Assembly: GCA_030606635.1 (NCBI GenBank)
Contig: JAUWGA010000094.1
Coordinates: 1 to 6,694, forward strand
DNA: 6,694 bases
Reading direction: 5' to 3'
DNA from: Methanosarcinales archaeon
Lineage (GTDB): Archaea > Halobacteriota > Methanosarcinia > Methanosarcinales > Methanogasteraceae
How positions within the stretch are numbered: position 1 is the first letter of the stretch; every line of letters starts with the position of its first letter. The translations under genes were made by a program, and so were the position numbers. A model generated the notes under the pieces. It was not told the origin of the DNA and searched no databases. It worked only from the letters and a program-made list of their open reading frames with translations. Shown here piece after piece: positions 1-5,378 of the stretch.

Positions 1-524
1 TTGCAGAGATAGAGCTTCTAAACACATTCCTGATCGCAGTCGCTGCAAAACAGGTAGTTTATGTCTTGCATCTATTAAATATGCCTGCAGAACTGGTATA
101 CTGGAATCAGATCGAATTGAATGGGCACCAGGTCAGGATCATTCTTGCATGTACTGCTATCGAGAGCATCGCAATCTTTATGGGACTGATCTTCTGCGTG
201 CGTGCATCTGCAAAAAGAACCCTGATCGCATTCGCAGCTTCGGTTCCGGTGATTTACCTGCTGAATCTGGTCAGGAATGTCTTTGTCGTAGTTGCTACCG
301 GATATGACTGGTTTGGCGAACACACTTTTCAGATTGCGCATTATGTGTGGGTTCTGGATAGCTTTGATATTGCGCATAATTACATCGCGAAGCTCGGCTC
401 CGGGATCGCGCTCTTCGTGATCGCTTATGTTGTGATGCAGGCGCTTCCAGAGCTTCTGGACGTGATCGACCGGATGACCCGGCTCCTGCGTGCGTACGTA
501 AAGGGTGATGGGGAGGATACATGA
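1..524 (+). CDS. artA: Archaeosortase A, C-terminal part (5' end outside window)
   Basis: Membrane cysteine transpeptidase-like enzyme that cuts C-terminal PGF-CTERM-type sorting signals of secreted proteins so that they can be lipid-anchored. The frame is open from the first complete codon (position 3), so the gene is truncated by the window edge; about 173 C-terminal residues remain of a family usually near 270-300. Visible signatures are the catalytic Cys in ACTAIES (codon 150-152) and the conserved Arg in LVRNVF (273-275). The Cys-Arg spacing of 41 residues equals that of the Haloferax pair C173/R214. The region IAHYVW...SFDIAHN follows, with His at 339-341 and 375-377. The third catalytic position, Arg in Haloferax, looks like the IAHN His here, as in exosortases; that is inference. 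Several hydrophobic helices lie around these motifs, and the short tail is basic and acidic. A TTG at 66 is in frame but is not a plausible start. The gene overlaps asd by ATGA. Confidence 0.87.
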   Translation, partial: AEIELLNTFLIAVAAKQVVYVLHLLNMPAELVYWNQIELNGHQVRIILACTAIESIAIFMGLIFCVRASAKRTLIAFAASVPVIYLLNLVRNVFVVVATGYDWFGEHTFQIAHYVWVLDSFDIAHNYIAKLGSGIALFVIAYVVMQALPELLDVIDRMTRLLRAYVKGDGEDT

Positions 525-1174
525 GGATCTGGATTGCGAAGGGATCTATCTGGTGGATACTCACTGTATGGGCTTGCGCACTAGTATCCTCGGTGGCTGC
601 ATTCTATGATCCGGGATTTCGCATCGTCGCATACTTTTTTATTTTACTAACGATATTCTTCCTTGCCTTTTTCCGGGACCCCACCCGCGCACCGGATCCA
701 AAGGAGGTCTCTGTCAGACCTGTAATGCTATCGCCTGCCGATGGCAGGGTCATGGCAGCCGAGAATGGCGAGGTGCACATCTTCATGAATTTCAATGACG
801 TGCATGTTAACCGGACTCCGATCTCCGGGCGGATCAAGTCCATCGGCTACACAAAGGGAAGCCGCGTCCCGGCTTTCACGAAAAACTCGGTTAGGAACGA
901 GCGTAATGCGATTGTTATCGAAAATGATGGCGTCGAATGCACAGTCACGCAGATCGCAGGTACAATAACACGCAGAATCGTGTCATACATCAAGGAAGGG
1001 GATTTTGTGAAGCGGGGCGATCGCATCGGCATGATACGGTTCGGTTCGAGGGTGGATGTGACCATCCCTCCAGGATTTGAACCGGTCATACGGCGGGGGG
1101 ATAAGGTATATGCAGGCAAAACCGTAATCGCCATCGAAAGATCCGGAACACGAGAAACATCAGGAATCAGATGA
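521..1174 (+). CDS. asd: Archaetidylserine/phosphatidylserine decarboxylase proenzyme, archaeal short type
   Basis: Pyruvoyl enzyme that decarboxylates the serine headgroup of archaetidylserine to ethanolamine at the membrane (called PssD in haloarchaea). It is 217 aa, typical of the short archaeal/PSD-B-like form. Two hydrophobic segments at about residues 10-28 and 34-50 anchor it. The core follows: SPADG (71-75), FNDVHVNR (91-98), and the self-cleavage site in RFGSRVDV, where the chain should split between Gly175 and Ser176 (Ser codon 1046-1048), giving a small alpha subunit with an N-terminal pyruvoyl group. Asp74, His95 and Ser176 match the Asp-His-Ser set known for PSD self-processing. 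The ATG start overlaps the artA stop (ATGA) and is preceded by GGGAGG (511-516) at a 4-nt spacing, which fixes the start. The stop overlaps the pssA start, so translation is probably coupled. Confidence 0.92.
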   Translation: MRIWIAKGSIWWILTVWACALVSSVAAFYDPGFRIVAYFFILLTIFFLAFFRDPTRAPDPKEVSVRPVMLSPADGRVMAAENGEVHIFMNFNDVHVNRTPISGRIKSIGYTKGSRVPAFTKNSVRNERNAIVIENDGVECTVTQIAGTITRRIVSYIKEGDFVKRGDRIGMIRFGSRVDVTIPPGFEPVIRRGDKVYAGKTVIAIERSGTRETSGIR

Positions 1175-1875
1175 TGAATAGTAGTAGCAGCGAACACGAA
1201 GCCGGAATCATCCGGTTGCTCCGACTGCCAGACCTGGTCACGATCTTAAACATCTTGTTTGGGTTCACAGCCATCCTTTTTGTGCTGAACGGTTACGTTT
1301 ATGACGCCATCATCCTCATCCTTGTCGCTGCACTTGCAGATGGCGTGGACGGCGCTGTTGCAAGGCGCTTCGAGTCCGGCGTCTTCGGCGAGCACCTCGA
1401 CTCGTTTGCAGACCTCATATCCTTCGGCGTGGCTCCTGCTGTCATCTATTATGCGATTGCCAGCGATTACAATCACGCCATCGTATGCGCAGTCTCTGCC
1501 GCATACTTAATCTGCGGGACGCTTCGGCTTGTCAGGTTCGGTATAATCGATCTCCCTGTGTTTCGCGGTCTTCCGATCACGGCGGCAGGCACATTCGCTG
1601 TGCTCTCGCTGTATCTCGTGGATTCGCAGTATCTGGCGATCGCTGGAACCGGCATATTTGCCATGCTATCGGTGCTGATGATCAGCAACGTACAGTATCC
1701 GAAGGTCCGGTCAGGGAGGGTACTGATGCTGCTCGCTGCGGTATTCATCTTCACAATCGCGGCACATTATGCCGGATTTAGTGGATCGTGTAACTGGTTT
1801 GCATGGGTTCTGTTCGTTCTGGTCGGAATTTATGTGATATGTCCGTTCCTAGGGTGCAGCCACGTTTTTGAATAG
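1171..1875 (+). CDS. pssA: CDP-archaeol/CDP-diacylglycerol-serine O-phosphatidyltransferase
   Basis: Integral membrane enzyme that swaps CMP on CDP-archaeol for L-serine, making archaetidylserine, the substrate of the decarboxylase encoded just upstream. It is 234 aa, usual for the family. The CDP-alcohol phosphotransferase motif is clear: Asp57, Asp60-Gly61, Ala64-Arg65, Gly73, Asp77 and Asp81, followed by SFGVAP. The AR-to-G gap is seven residues, one fewer than the textbook pattern. PssA-class features follow: LRLVRF (118-123), FRGLPITAAG (131-140) and SNVQYPK (172-178). Six to eight hydrophobic helices fill the rest. The start is the ATG at 1171 overlapping the asd stop, with a weak AGGA at 1162-1165; ATG 1174 is an equally possible start one codon later. 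It is the last gene of the operon and is followed by 179 nt of non-coding sequence. Confidence 0.92.
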   Translation: MMNSSSSEHEAGIIRLLRLPDLVTILNILFGFTAILFVLNGYVYDAIILILVAALADGVDGAVARRFESGVFGEHLDSFADLISFGVAPAVIYYAIASDYNHAIVCAVSAAYLICGTLRLVRFGIIDLPVFRGLPITAAGTFAVLSLYLVDSQYLAIAGTGIFAMLSVLMISNVQYPKVRSGRVLMLLAAVFIFTIAAHYAGFSGSCNWFAWVLFVLVGIYVICPFLGCSHVFE

Positions 1876-1890
1876 GGATTTGGGCATACA

Positions 1891-1915
1891 CCCTTTCAAA
1901 TGCGGATTTCAAGGG
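1891..1915 (+). other. Imperfect hairpin downstream of pssA
   Basis: CCCTT (1891-1895) pairs with AAGGG (1911-1915), and AAAT (1898-1901) with ATTT (1906-1909), around a GCGG loop and a small asymmetric bulge. It starts 15 nt after the pssA stop, so it could mark the end of the artA-asd-pssA transcript. No U-run follows, so I do not call it a terminator. Confidence 0.35.
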
Positions 1916-1920
1916 CATTG

Positions 1921-1962
1921 CGGTTTCGTGTGTTTGCGGTTTTGGGACTGCACACAAATCCG
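1921..1962. repeat. Imperfect inverted repeat in the pssA-rpl1 gap
   Basis: Arms 1921-1932 and 1951-1962 pair at 10 of 12 positions: CGG/CCG, TT/AA and GTGTG/CACAC, with a T-T and a C-A mismatch. The loop is 18 nt. It lies upstream of the likely rpl1 promoter, so it may be a DNA-level protein site or the tail of the upstream transcript. No function can be read from the sequence. Confidence 0.35.
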
Positions 1963-1998
1963 GCTCAACCGATACATTAAAGTACAACCCGACCAGTG

Positions 1999-2006
1999 TA
2001 ATATAA
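1999..2006 (+). promoter_or_regulatory. Candidate TATA box for the rpl1-rpl10-rpl12 operon
   Basis: TAATATAA is the most TATA-like octamer in the gap before rpl1. With the usual archaeal spacing, transcription would start near 2025-2030, leaving a leader of about 25-30 nt that still includes the GGTGG ribosome binding site. The preceding bases (CCAGTG) are a poor BRE. A second AT-rich stretch at 1973-1982 would give a leader about 25 nt longer. Confidence 0.35.
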
Positions 2007-2011
2007 CTCAT

Positions 2012-2044
2012 TCGTAGCAGACCGAAGAGTCGATACGACTACGA
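2012..2044 (+). promoter_or_regulatory. Dyad/hairpin in the rpl1 leader, possible autoregulatory site
   Basis: TCGTAG (2012-2017) and CTACGA (2039-2044) are perfect inverted repeats 21 nt apart. Between them, AGTCG-ATA-CGACT (2028-2040) forms a tight 5-bp hairpin that competes with the 3' arm. The element ends 1 nt before the GGTGG ribosome binding site of rpl1 (2046-2050). Archaeal L1 is known to repress translation of its own mRNA, so a structure here could serve that role. I could not match the known L1-binding loop sequence, so the function is inference. Confidence 0.35.
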
Positions 2045-2054
2045 TGGTGGATTC

Positions 2055-2693
2055 ATGAACGAACAAACAATAAACGCTGTTAACACGGTACTGGATGACT
2101 CTCCGTCCAGAAATTTCACGGAAAGCATGGATCTGGCGATCAATTTGAAGAATCTTGATCTAAGCCAGCCGCGGTTCCGTGTGGACGAGGAGATCATACT
2201 CCCGCACGGGCTCGGCAGGTCGATCGCGGTTGCAGTCTTCGCACGCGGAGAGACCGCGCTACTGGCGAAGGGCGCGGGCGCGGACCTGATCATCGATCCC
2301 GAAACGATCGAGGAGTATGGCGATGATAAGAACAAGGCAAGGGAACTCGCTGAAAGCTACGACTTCTTCATTGCAGAAGTCGCATACATGCCAACCATCG
2401 GAAAGATTCTCGGAAAGATTCTCGGTCCGAGGGGCAAGATGCCTGAGCCGCTGACGCCTGACAAGGATATCGCCCAGATCATCCACAAAACCCGGAGCAG
2501 CATAAAACTCAGGTCAAAGGATCGAATGACCTTCCACGCCCCTATCGGGCGGCGGGATATGCCGGCAGAGGCGGTCGCAGAGAACATCGAAGCCGTGGTC
2601 ATCAGACTCGAGCAGGTGCTGGACAAGGGTGTGCAGAACATCAAATCCATCTATGTGACCACAACGATGGGCAAATCAGCGAGGGTGAGGTGA
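2055..2693 (+). CDS. rpl1: 50S ribosomal protein L1 (uL1)
   Basis: Binds the L1 protuberance of 23S rRNA beside the E site and helps eject deacylated tRNA; in methanogens it also represses its own operon. It is 212 aa, full length. The archaeal N-terminal block RNFTESMDLAINLKNLDL (19-36) and VDEEIILPHG (43-52) are present, as are the family signature GKILGPRGKMP (120-130) and the conserved end TTTMGKSARVR (202-212). Residues from about 66 to 155 form the second domain, inserted in the rRNA-binding domain. The ATG has GGTGG at 2046-2050 with a 4-nt spacer. Its stop lies within the L10 ribosome binding region. L11 does not precede it here, so this is the L1-L10-L12 arrangement rather than L11-L1-L10-L12. 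Confidence 0.97.
   Translation: MNEQTINAVNTVLDDSPSRNFTESMDLAINLKNLDLSQPRFRVDEEIILPHGLGRSIAVAVFARGETALLAKGAGADLIIDPETIEEYGDDKNKARELAESYDFFIAEVAYMPTIGKILGKILGPRGKMPEPLTPDKDIAQIIHKTRSSIKLRSKDRMTFHAPIGRRDMPAEAVAENIEAVVIRLEQVLDKGVQNIKSIYVTTTMGKSARVR
2687..2693 (+). promoter_or_regulatory. Ribosome binding site that sets the rpl10 start
   Basis: GAGGTGA is a near-perfect archaeal Shine-Dalgarno sequence. It sits over the rpl1 stop codon, 5 nt before the ATG at 2699. The upstream GTG codons at 2690 and 2696 fall inside it or 2 nt after it, so they are unlikely starts. Confidence 0.7.
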
Positions 2694-2698
2694 TTGTG

Positions 2699-3760
2699 AT
2701 GGTTACGGATGCAGCGACAGAACACCGCACAGCACACGTTCCGCAGTGGAAGATCGACGAGATCGAGAGCATCAAGCAGTTGGTCAGCAAATACTCGGTT
2801 GTCGGGGTTGCCGGAATTCGCGACATACCGGCAAAGCAACTGCAAGAGATGCGCCGCAACATGAAGGATGTTGTAAAGATCCGAATTTATAGAAATAACC
2901 TCATACACCGTGCTCTCGATGAATCTGGCAGCGATCTAAGTCCGATAGGATCGTCTGTTGGCGATCAGACCGCTCTTATTTTCACGGAATTAAACCCTTT
3001 CAAACTCTTCAGTTTGCTCAAGTCCAGTAAAACAGAGGCTCCGATCAGGGCAGGTGCTATTGCACCAGCCGACATCACAGTCGAGGGGGGTCCAACCTCC
3101 TTTGCGCCAGGACCTATCGTGGGCGATCTGCAGAACGCGGGCATACCAGCCAGGATCGACAAAGGGAAAGTCGTGATCCGCGAGACCAAGGTTGTTGCGC
3201 ATGCCGGCGAGGCAGTATCGCGTGCGCTCTCTGAGATGCTCACACGGCTCGAGATATACCCGATGACCGTCGGGTTCGATCTCCGCTCTGTCTATGACAA
3301 CGGCACGATTCTGGAGGCAGATGCACTGGATATCGATGAGGCGAAGTACGCATCCGATATCGCGACAGCGACAACGGGCGCATTCAATCTCGCAATCGTA
3401 ATCGCATATCCAACCCCTGTAACGATTCCGACACTACTTTCAAAGGCAGCTTCTGATGCGAGAAACCTCGCCATAAACTCTGCTATACCTGCACCGGCTA
3501 TCATCGATCTGCTGCTATCAAAGGCGCAGTCGAGTGCGATTGCGCTTGCAGTAAGCATAACAGATCCGGAGGCGCTTGGAGAGTCGCTGCAAGAGCTGCT
3601 CATGGCAGGGGCGGAGGCGGCGGCAGGAGAAGGGGTGGAAGAGGCAGTTTCTGCAACAGAGGCGGAGACTGAAGAGACCGCTCCAGAGGAAAAAGGGGAA
3701 GGAGAGGGAGAAGAGAAAGAAGAGGAAGCGGCAGAAGGGCTTGGTCTTCTTTTCGGATAA
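2699..3760 (+). CDS. rpl10: 50S ribosomal protein L10 / acidic stalk protein P0 (uL10)
   Basis: Base of the ribosomal stalk: it binds 23S rRNA at the GTPase-associated centre and carries several P1 (L12) dimers on its C-terminal spine. It is 353 aa from ATG 2699; a GTG at 2690 would add three residues but is badly placed for the ribosome binding site. The domains in order are: rRNA-binding part 1-110 with HVPQWKIDEIESIK (13-26) and the basic MRRNMKDVVKIRIYRNN (51-67); the archaeal/eukaryal insertion at about 112-190, including GPTSFAPGPIVGDLQNAGIP (131-150); helical P1-binding spine at about 210-305; Ala-rich hinge; and a Glu-rich tail ending EGLGLLFG. The tail matches that of L12, as expected for P-proteins whose ends recruit translational GTPases. 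Translation is probably coupled to rpl1. Confidence 0.96.
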   Translation: MVTDAATEHRTAHVPQWKIDEIESIKQLVSKYSVVGVAGIRDIPAKQLQEMRRNMKDVVKIRIYRNNLIHRALDESGSDLSPIGSSVGDQTALIFTELNPFKLFSLLKSSKTEAPIRAGAIAPADITVEGGPTSFAPGPIVGDLQNAGIPARIDKGKVVIRETKVVAHAGEAVSRALSEMLTRLEIYPMTVGFDLRSVYDNGTILEADALDIDEAKYASDIATATTGAFNLAIVIAYPTPVTIPTLLSKAASDARNLAINSAIPAPAIIDLLLSKAQSSAIALAVSITDPEALGESLQELLMAGAEAAAGEGVEEAVSATEAETEETAPEEKGEGEGEEKEEEAAEGLGLLFG

Positions 3761-3789
3761 GATACTACTAAACAAGAGGTGTAATAAAT

Positions 3790-4119
3790 ATGGAATATAT
3801 ATATGCAGCATTAATGTTGAACAGCGCTGGAAAAGAGATAACTGAAGAAGGAATCACCAGCATACTCGGTGCAGCAGGCATCGACGTGGACGCTTCGAGA
3901 GCAAAGGCACTTGTCGCAGCACTCGAGAACGTAGATATTGAGAGCGCGGTTGCGCAGGCAGCGGTGGCGCCGGTTGCAGTAGCAGCAGGTGGAGCGGCTC
4001 CTGCAGCATCAGCAGAAGCAGCTGCCGAAGCAGCTCCGGAAGTCGAAGAGGCAGCAGAAGAAGAGAAGAAGGAAGAAGAAGAGTCCGGCATGGCAGGACT
4101 TGGTGCACTGTTCGGATAG
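3790..4119 (+). CDS. rpl12: 50S ribosomal protein L12 / P1 (archaeal stalk protein)
   Basis: Flexible stalk protein, present as multiple dimers on L10, that attracts elongation and initiation factors and stimulates their GTPase activity. It is 109 aa, typical for archaeal P1. Residues 1-58 form the helical dimerisation and L10-binding domain, starting MEYIYAALMLNSAGKEI. Residues 58-83 are an Ala/Pro/Gly hinge, 84-99 are nearly all Glu, Lys and Ala, and the end is GMAGLGALFG, the factor-binding tip. It is homologous to eukaryotic P1/P2, not to bacterial L7/L12. The start is ATG 3790 with GAGGTG at 3776-3781 (8-nt spacer), 29 nt after the rpl10 stop. Its own strong ribosome binding site fits the need for more copies of L12 than of L10. 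Confidence 0.96.
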   Translation: MEYIYAALMLNSAGKEITEEGITSILGAAGIDVDASRAKALVAALENVDIESAVAQAAVAPVAVAAGGAAPAASAEAAAEAAPEVEEAAEEEKKEEEESGMAGLGALFG

Positions 4120-4124
4120 TCGTC

Positions 4125-5159
4125 ATGTACGATCTGTTGCAGCGGCTATCAGACGCTCACGGGATCTCCGGATACGAGGGCGACGTTCGTGCGATTGCCC
4201 GCCAGGAACTATCCTCGTATGGGGATGTTCGGGTGGACATGCCCGGAAACCTGATCGTTACGAAGAAGGGCACCGCCCCGAGCATCATGCTTGCTGCGCA
4301 TATCGACGAGATCGGGCTTGCTGTCAAGCATATCGATGATAATGGATTCTTGAAGTTCGTGAAGGTCGGCGGGTGGTTTGATCAGACTCTGCTCAACCAG
4401 CGAGTCATCGTTCACTCAAAAAATCCGTGTTTCGGTGTGATCGGATCAAAGCCCCCGCATGTCATGAAGGAAGATGAGAGGAAGAAGCCGGTGGAAGCCA
4501 AGGACATGTTCGTCGATGTCGGTGCATCATCGGCAGACGAGGTCGCTGATATGGGCATCGAGATCGGAACCTCGATCTCAATCGACCAGAACCTTGTGAG
4601 ACTTAAAGGTGACCGCGTCACAGGAAAGGCGCTTGATAACCGCGCTGGCGCGGCACTGCTTATCGAAGTGATGAAGCGGATCGGCGATATCAAGCCGACC
4701 GTACACGCAGTCTTCACGGTTCAAGAAGAGGTGGGCTTAAAAGGTGCGAGAACAGCTGCATTCGGACTCGATCCGGATGTTGCGATCGCAATCGATACTT
4801 GCATAGCGGGCGATCATCCGGGCATCACCAAAGACGAGTCCGCGATGGAGGTTGGCAAGGGTGCTGCCATCACGGTGATGGATGCCGGCGGAAGGGGCGT
4901 GATCACGCACCCAAAGGTGCTTGCGTGGTTGCGAGAGACCGCAAAGAAGAACAAGATCGCGCATCAACTTGACGTATCAGACGGCGGCACCACCGATGCG
5001 ACCGCGATCAGCCTGACACGCGAGGGGATACCGTCCGGTGTGATCAGTGTCACGACGCGATACCTTCACTCACCGGTCGAGGTCCTGTCGCTTAAGGATA
5101 TGGAGTCCTGCGCCGATCTGCTCGCTCATGCAGTACGTGCGGCTGGAAAGTGGTTCTGA
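4125..5159 (+). CDS. M42 family metallo-aminopeptidase (TET/glutamyl aminopeptidase-like)
   Basis: Cytosolic di-metal aminopeptidase of the M42 family, whose archaeal members form 12-subunit tetrahedral particles that degrade peptides released by the proteasome; older databases call them endoglucanase/cellulase M. It is 344 aa, full length. The metal ligands are all present: His59 and Asp61 in AAHIDEIG, Asp171 in KALDNRAG, Glu201-Glu202 in VQEEVGLKGA (Glu201 the likely catalytic base), Asp224 in AIDTC, and His315 in RYLHSPVE. The GGTTDA motif is at 287-292. The N-terminus DAHGISGYEGDVRAI is family-typical, which supports the ATG at 4125. No good ribosome binding site is visible; the start is 5 nt after the rpl12 stop, so translational coupling to rpl12 is likely. 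Substrate preference (Glu/Asp, Leu or Lys) cannot be read from the sequence. Confidence 0.94.
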   Translation: MYDLLQRLSDAHGISGYEGDVRAIARQELSSYGDVRVDMPGNLIVTKKGTAPSIMLAAHIDEIGLAVKHIDDNGFLKFVKVGGWFDQTLLNQRVIVHSKNPCFGVIGSKPPHVMKEDERKKPVEAKDMFVDVGASSADEVADMGIEIGTSISIDQNLVRLKGDRVTGKALDNRAGAALLIEVMKRIGDIKPTVHAVFTVQEEVGLKGARTAAFGLDPDVAIAIDTCIAGDHPGITKDESAMEVGKGAAITVMDAGGRGVITHPKVLAWLRETAKKNKIAHQLDVSDGGTTDATAISLTREGIPSGVISVTTRYLHSPVEVLSLKDMESCADLLAHAVRAAGKWF

Positions 5160-5197
5160 AATTCTGAAAACCTGGGAAGTGGCGGCTGGTGGAAAGC

Positions 5198-5257
5198 GGC
5201 GCCGATGATGAAACATCTGACTGAACAAGTGATGAACCCTATGAGACCTGAGGCGCT
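5198..5257 (+). ncRNA. Predicted archaeal C/D box guide sRNA (2'-O-methylation guide)
   Basis: All elements occur in the right order. Box C is ATGATGA (5205-5211), D' is CTGA (5221-5224), C' is GTGATGA (5229-5235) and D is CTGA (5248-5251). The D'-C' linker is 4 nt (ACAA). The C'-D guide is exactly 12 nt (ACCCTATGAGAC, 5236-5247), the archaeal standard. The box C-D' guide is 9 nt (5212-5220), shorter than usual. A terminal stem pairs GCGCC (5199-5203) with GGCGC (5252-5256), plus a possible G-U pair (5198/5257). The single G5204 before box C completes the 3-nt kink-turn bulge and leaves the stem flush with box D. Such RNAs bind L7Ae, Nop5 and fibrillarin. By the box D +5 rule, the D guide would methylate the C at position 5 of GUCUCAUAGGGU, and the D' guide the A at position 5 of UCAGAUGUU. 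I could not place either target in rRNA or tRNA from memory. It lies 38 nt after the M42 gene and may share its transcript. Confidence 0.78.
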
Positions 5258-5258
5258 T

Positions 5259-5298
5259 AATCGAATATGTTCAATATCGTGCGGGGAACAATCGAATA
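5259..5298. repeat. Direct repeats bracketing an inverted repeat, next to the sRNA
   Basis: AATCGAATA occurs at 5259-5267 and again at 5290-5298. The space between is bracketed by TGTTC (5268-5272) and GAACA (5286-5290), which can pair around a 13-nt loop. It begins 1 nt after the sRNA terminal stem. It may be a 3' processing or termination element for the sRNA or M42 transcript, or chance in an AT-rich gap. Confidence 0.35.
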
Positions 5299-5340
5299 GT
5301 GTAGTTAAATCACAGTGGGTTTGAACTGCTCGATATCGTA

Positions 5341-5353
5341 ATGCCTTTGGCAT
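5341..5353. other. Short perfect hairpin in the convergent gap
   Basis: ATGCC-TTT-GGCAT is a 5-bp stem with a 3-nt loop. It is 25 nt beyond the nmd3 stop codon and preceded by the palindrome CGATATCG (5331-5338). It could help end either convergent transcript, but no U-run follows on either strand. Confidence 0.25.
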
Positions 5354-5378
5354 CGACATTGAAGGTGTTATGGGGGTT

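Noticed and set aside
3610..3750. Purine-rich low-complexity tract as a possible tandem repeat
   Set aside because: Explained by Glu, Lys, Ala and Gly codons of the acidic stalk tail; no fixed repeat unit.
3576..3845. Plus-strand frame coding a Lys/Arg-rich protein
   Set aside because: Frame-shifted reading of the Glu/Ala-rich L10 tail; the basic composition is a by-product of GAA/GAG-rich DNA.
3768..4126. Minus-strand frames rich in Ser/Ala or Leu opposite rpl12
   Set aside because: Antisense shadows of a low-complexity Ala/Glu sequence.
3989..4339. Plus-strand frame spanning the end of rpl12 and the start of the peptidase gene
   Set aside because: Out-of-frame reading across two strongly supported genes; no protein-like features.
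5153..5169. Direct repeat TTCTGAAA x2 at the end of the peptidase gene
   Set aside because: Two short AT-rich copies straddling a stop codon; too short to separate from chance.
5217..5220. First CTGA as the D' box of the sRNA
   Set aside because: It leaves only a 5-nt guide and an 8-nt linker to C'; the second CTGA gives a normal 4-nt linker.
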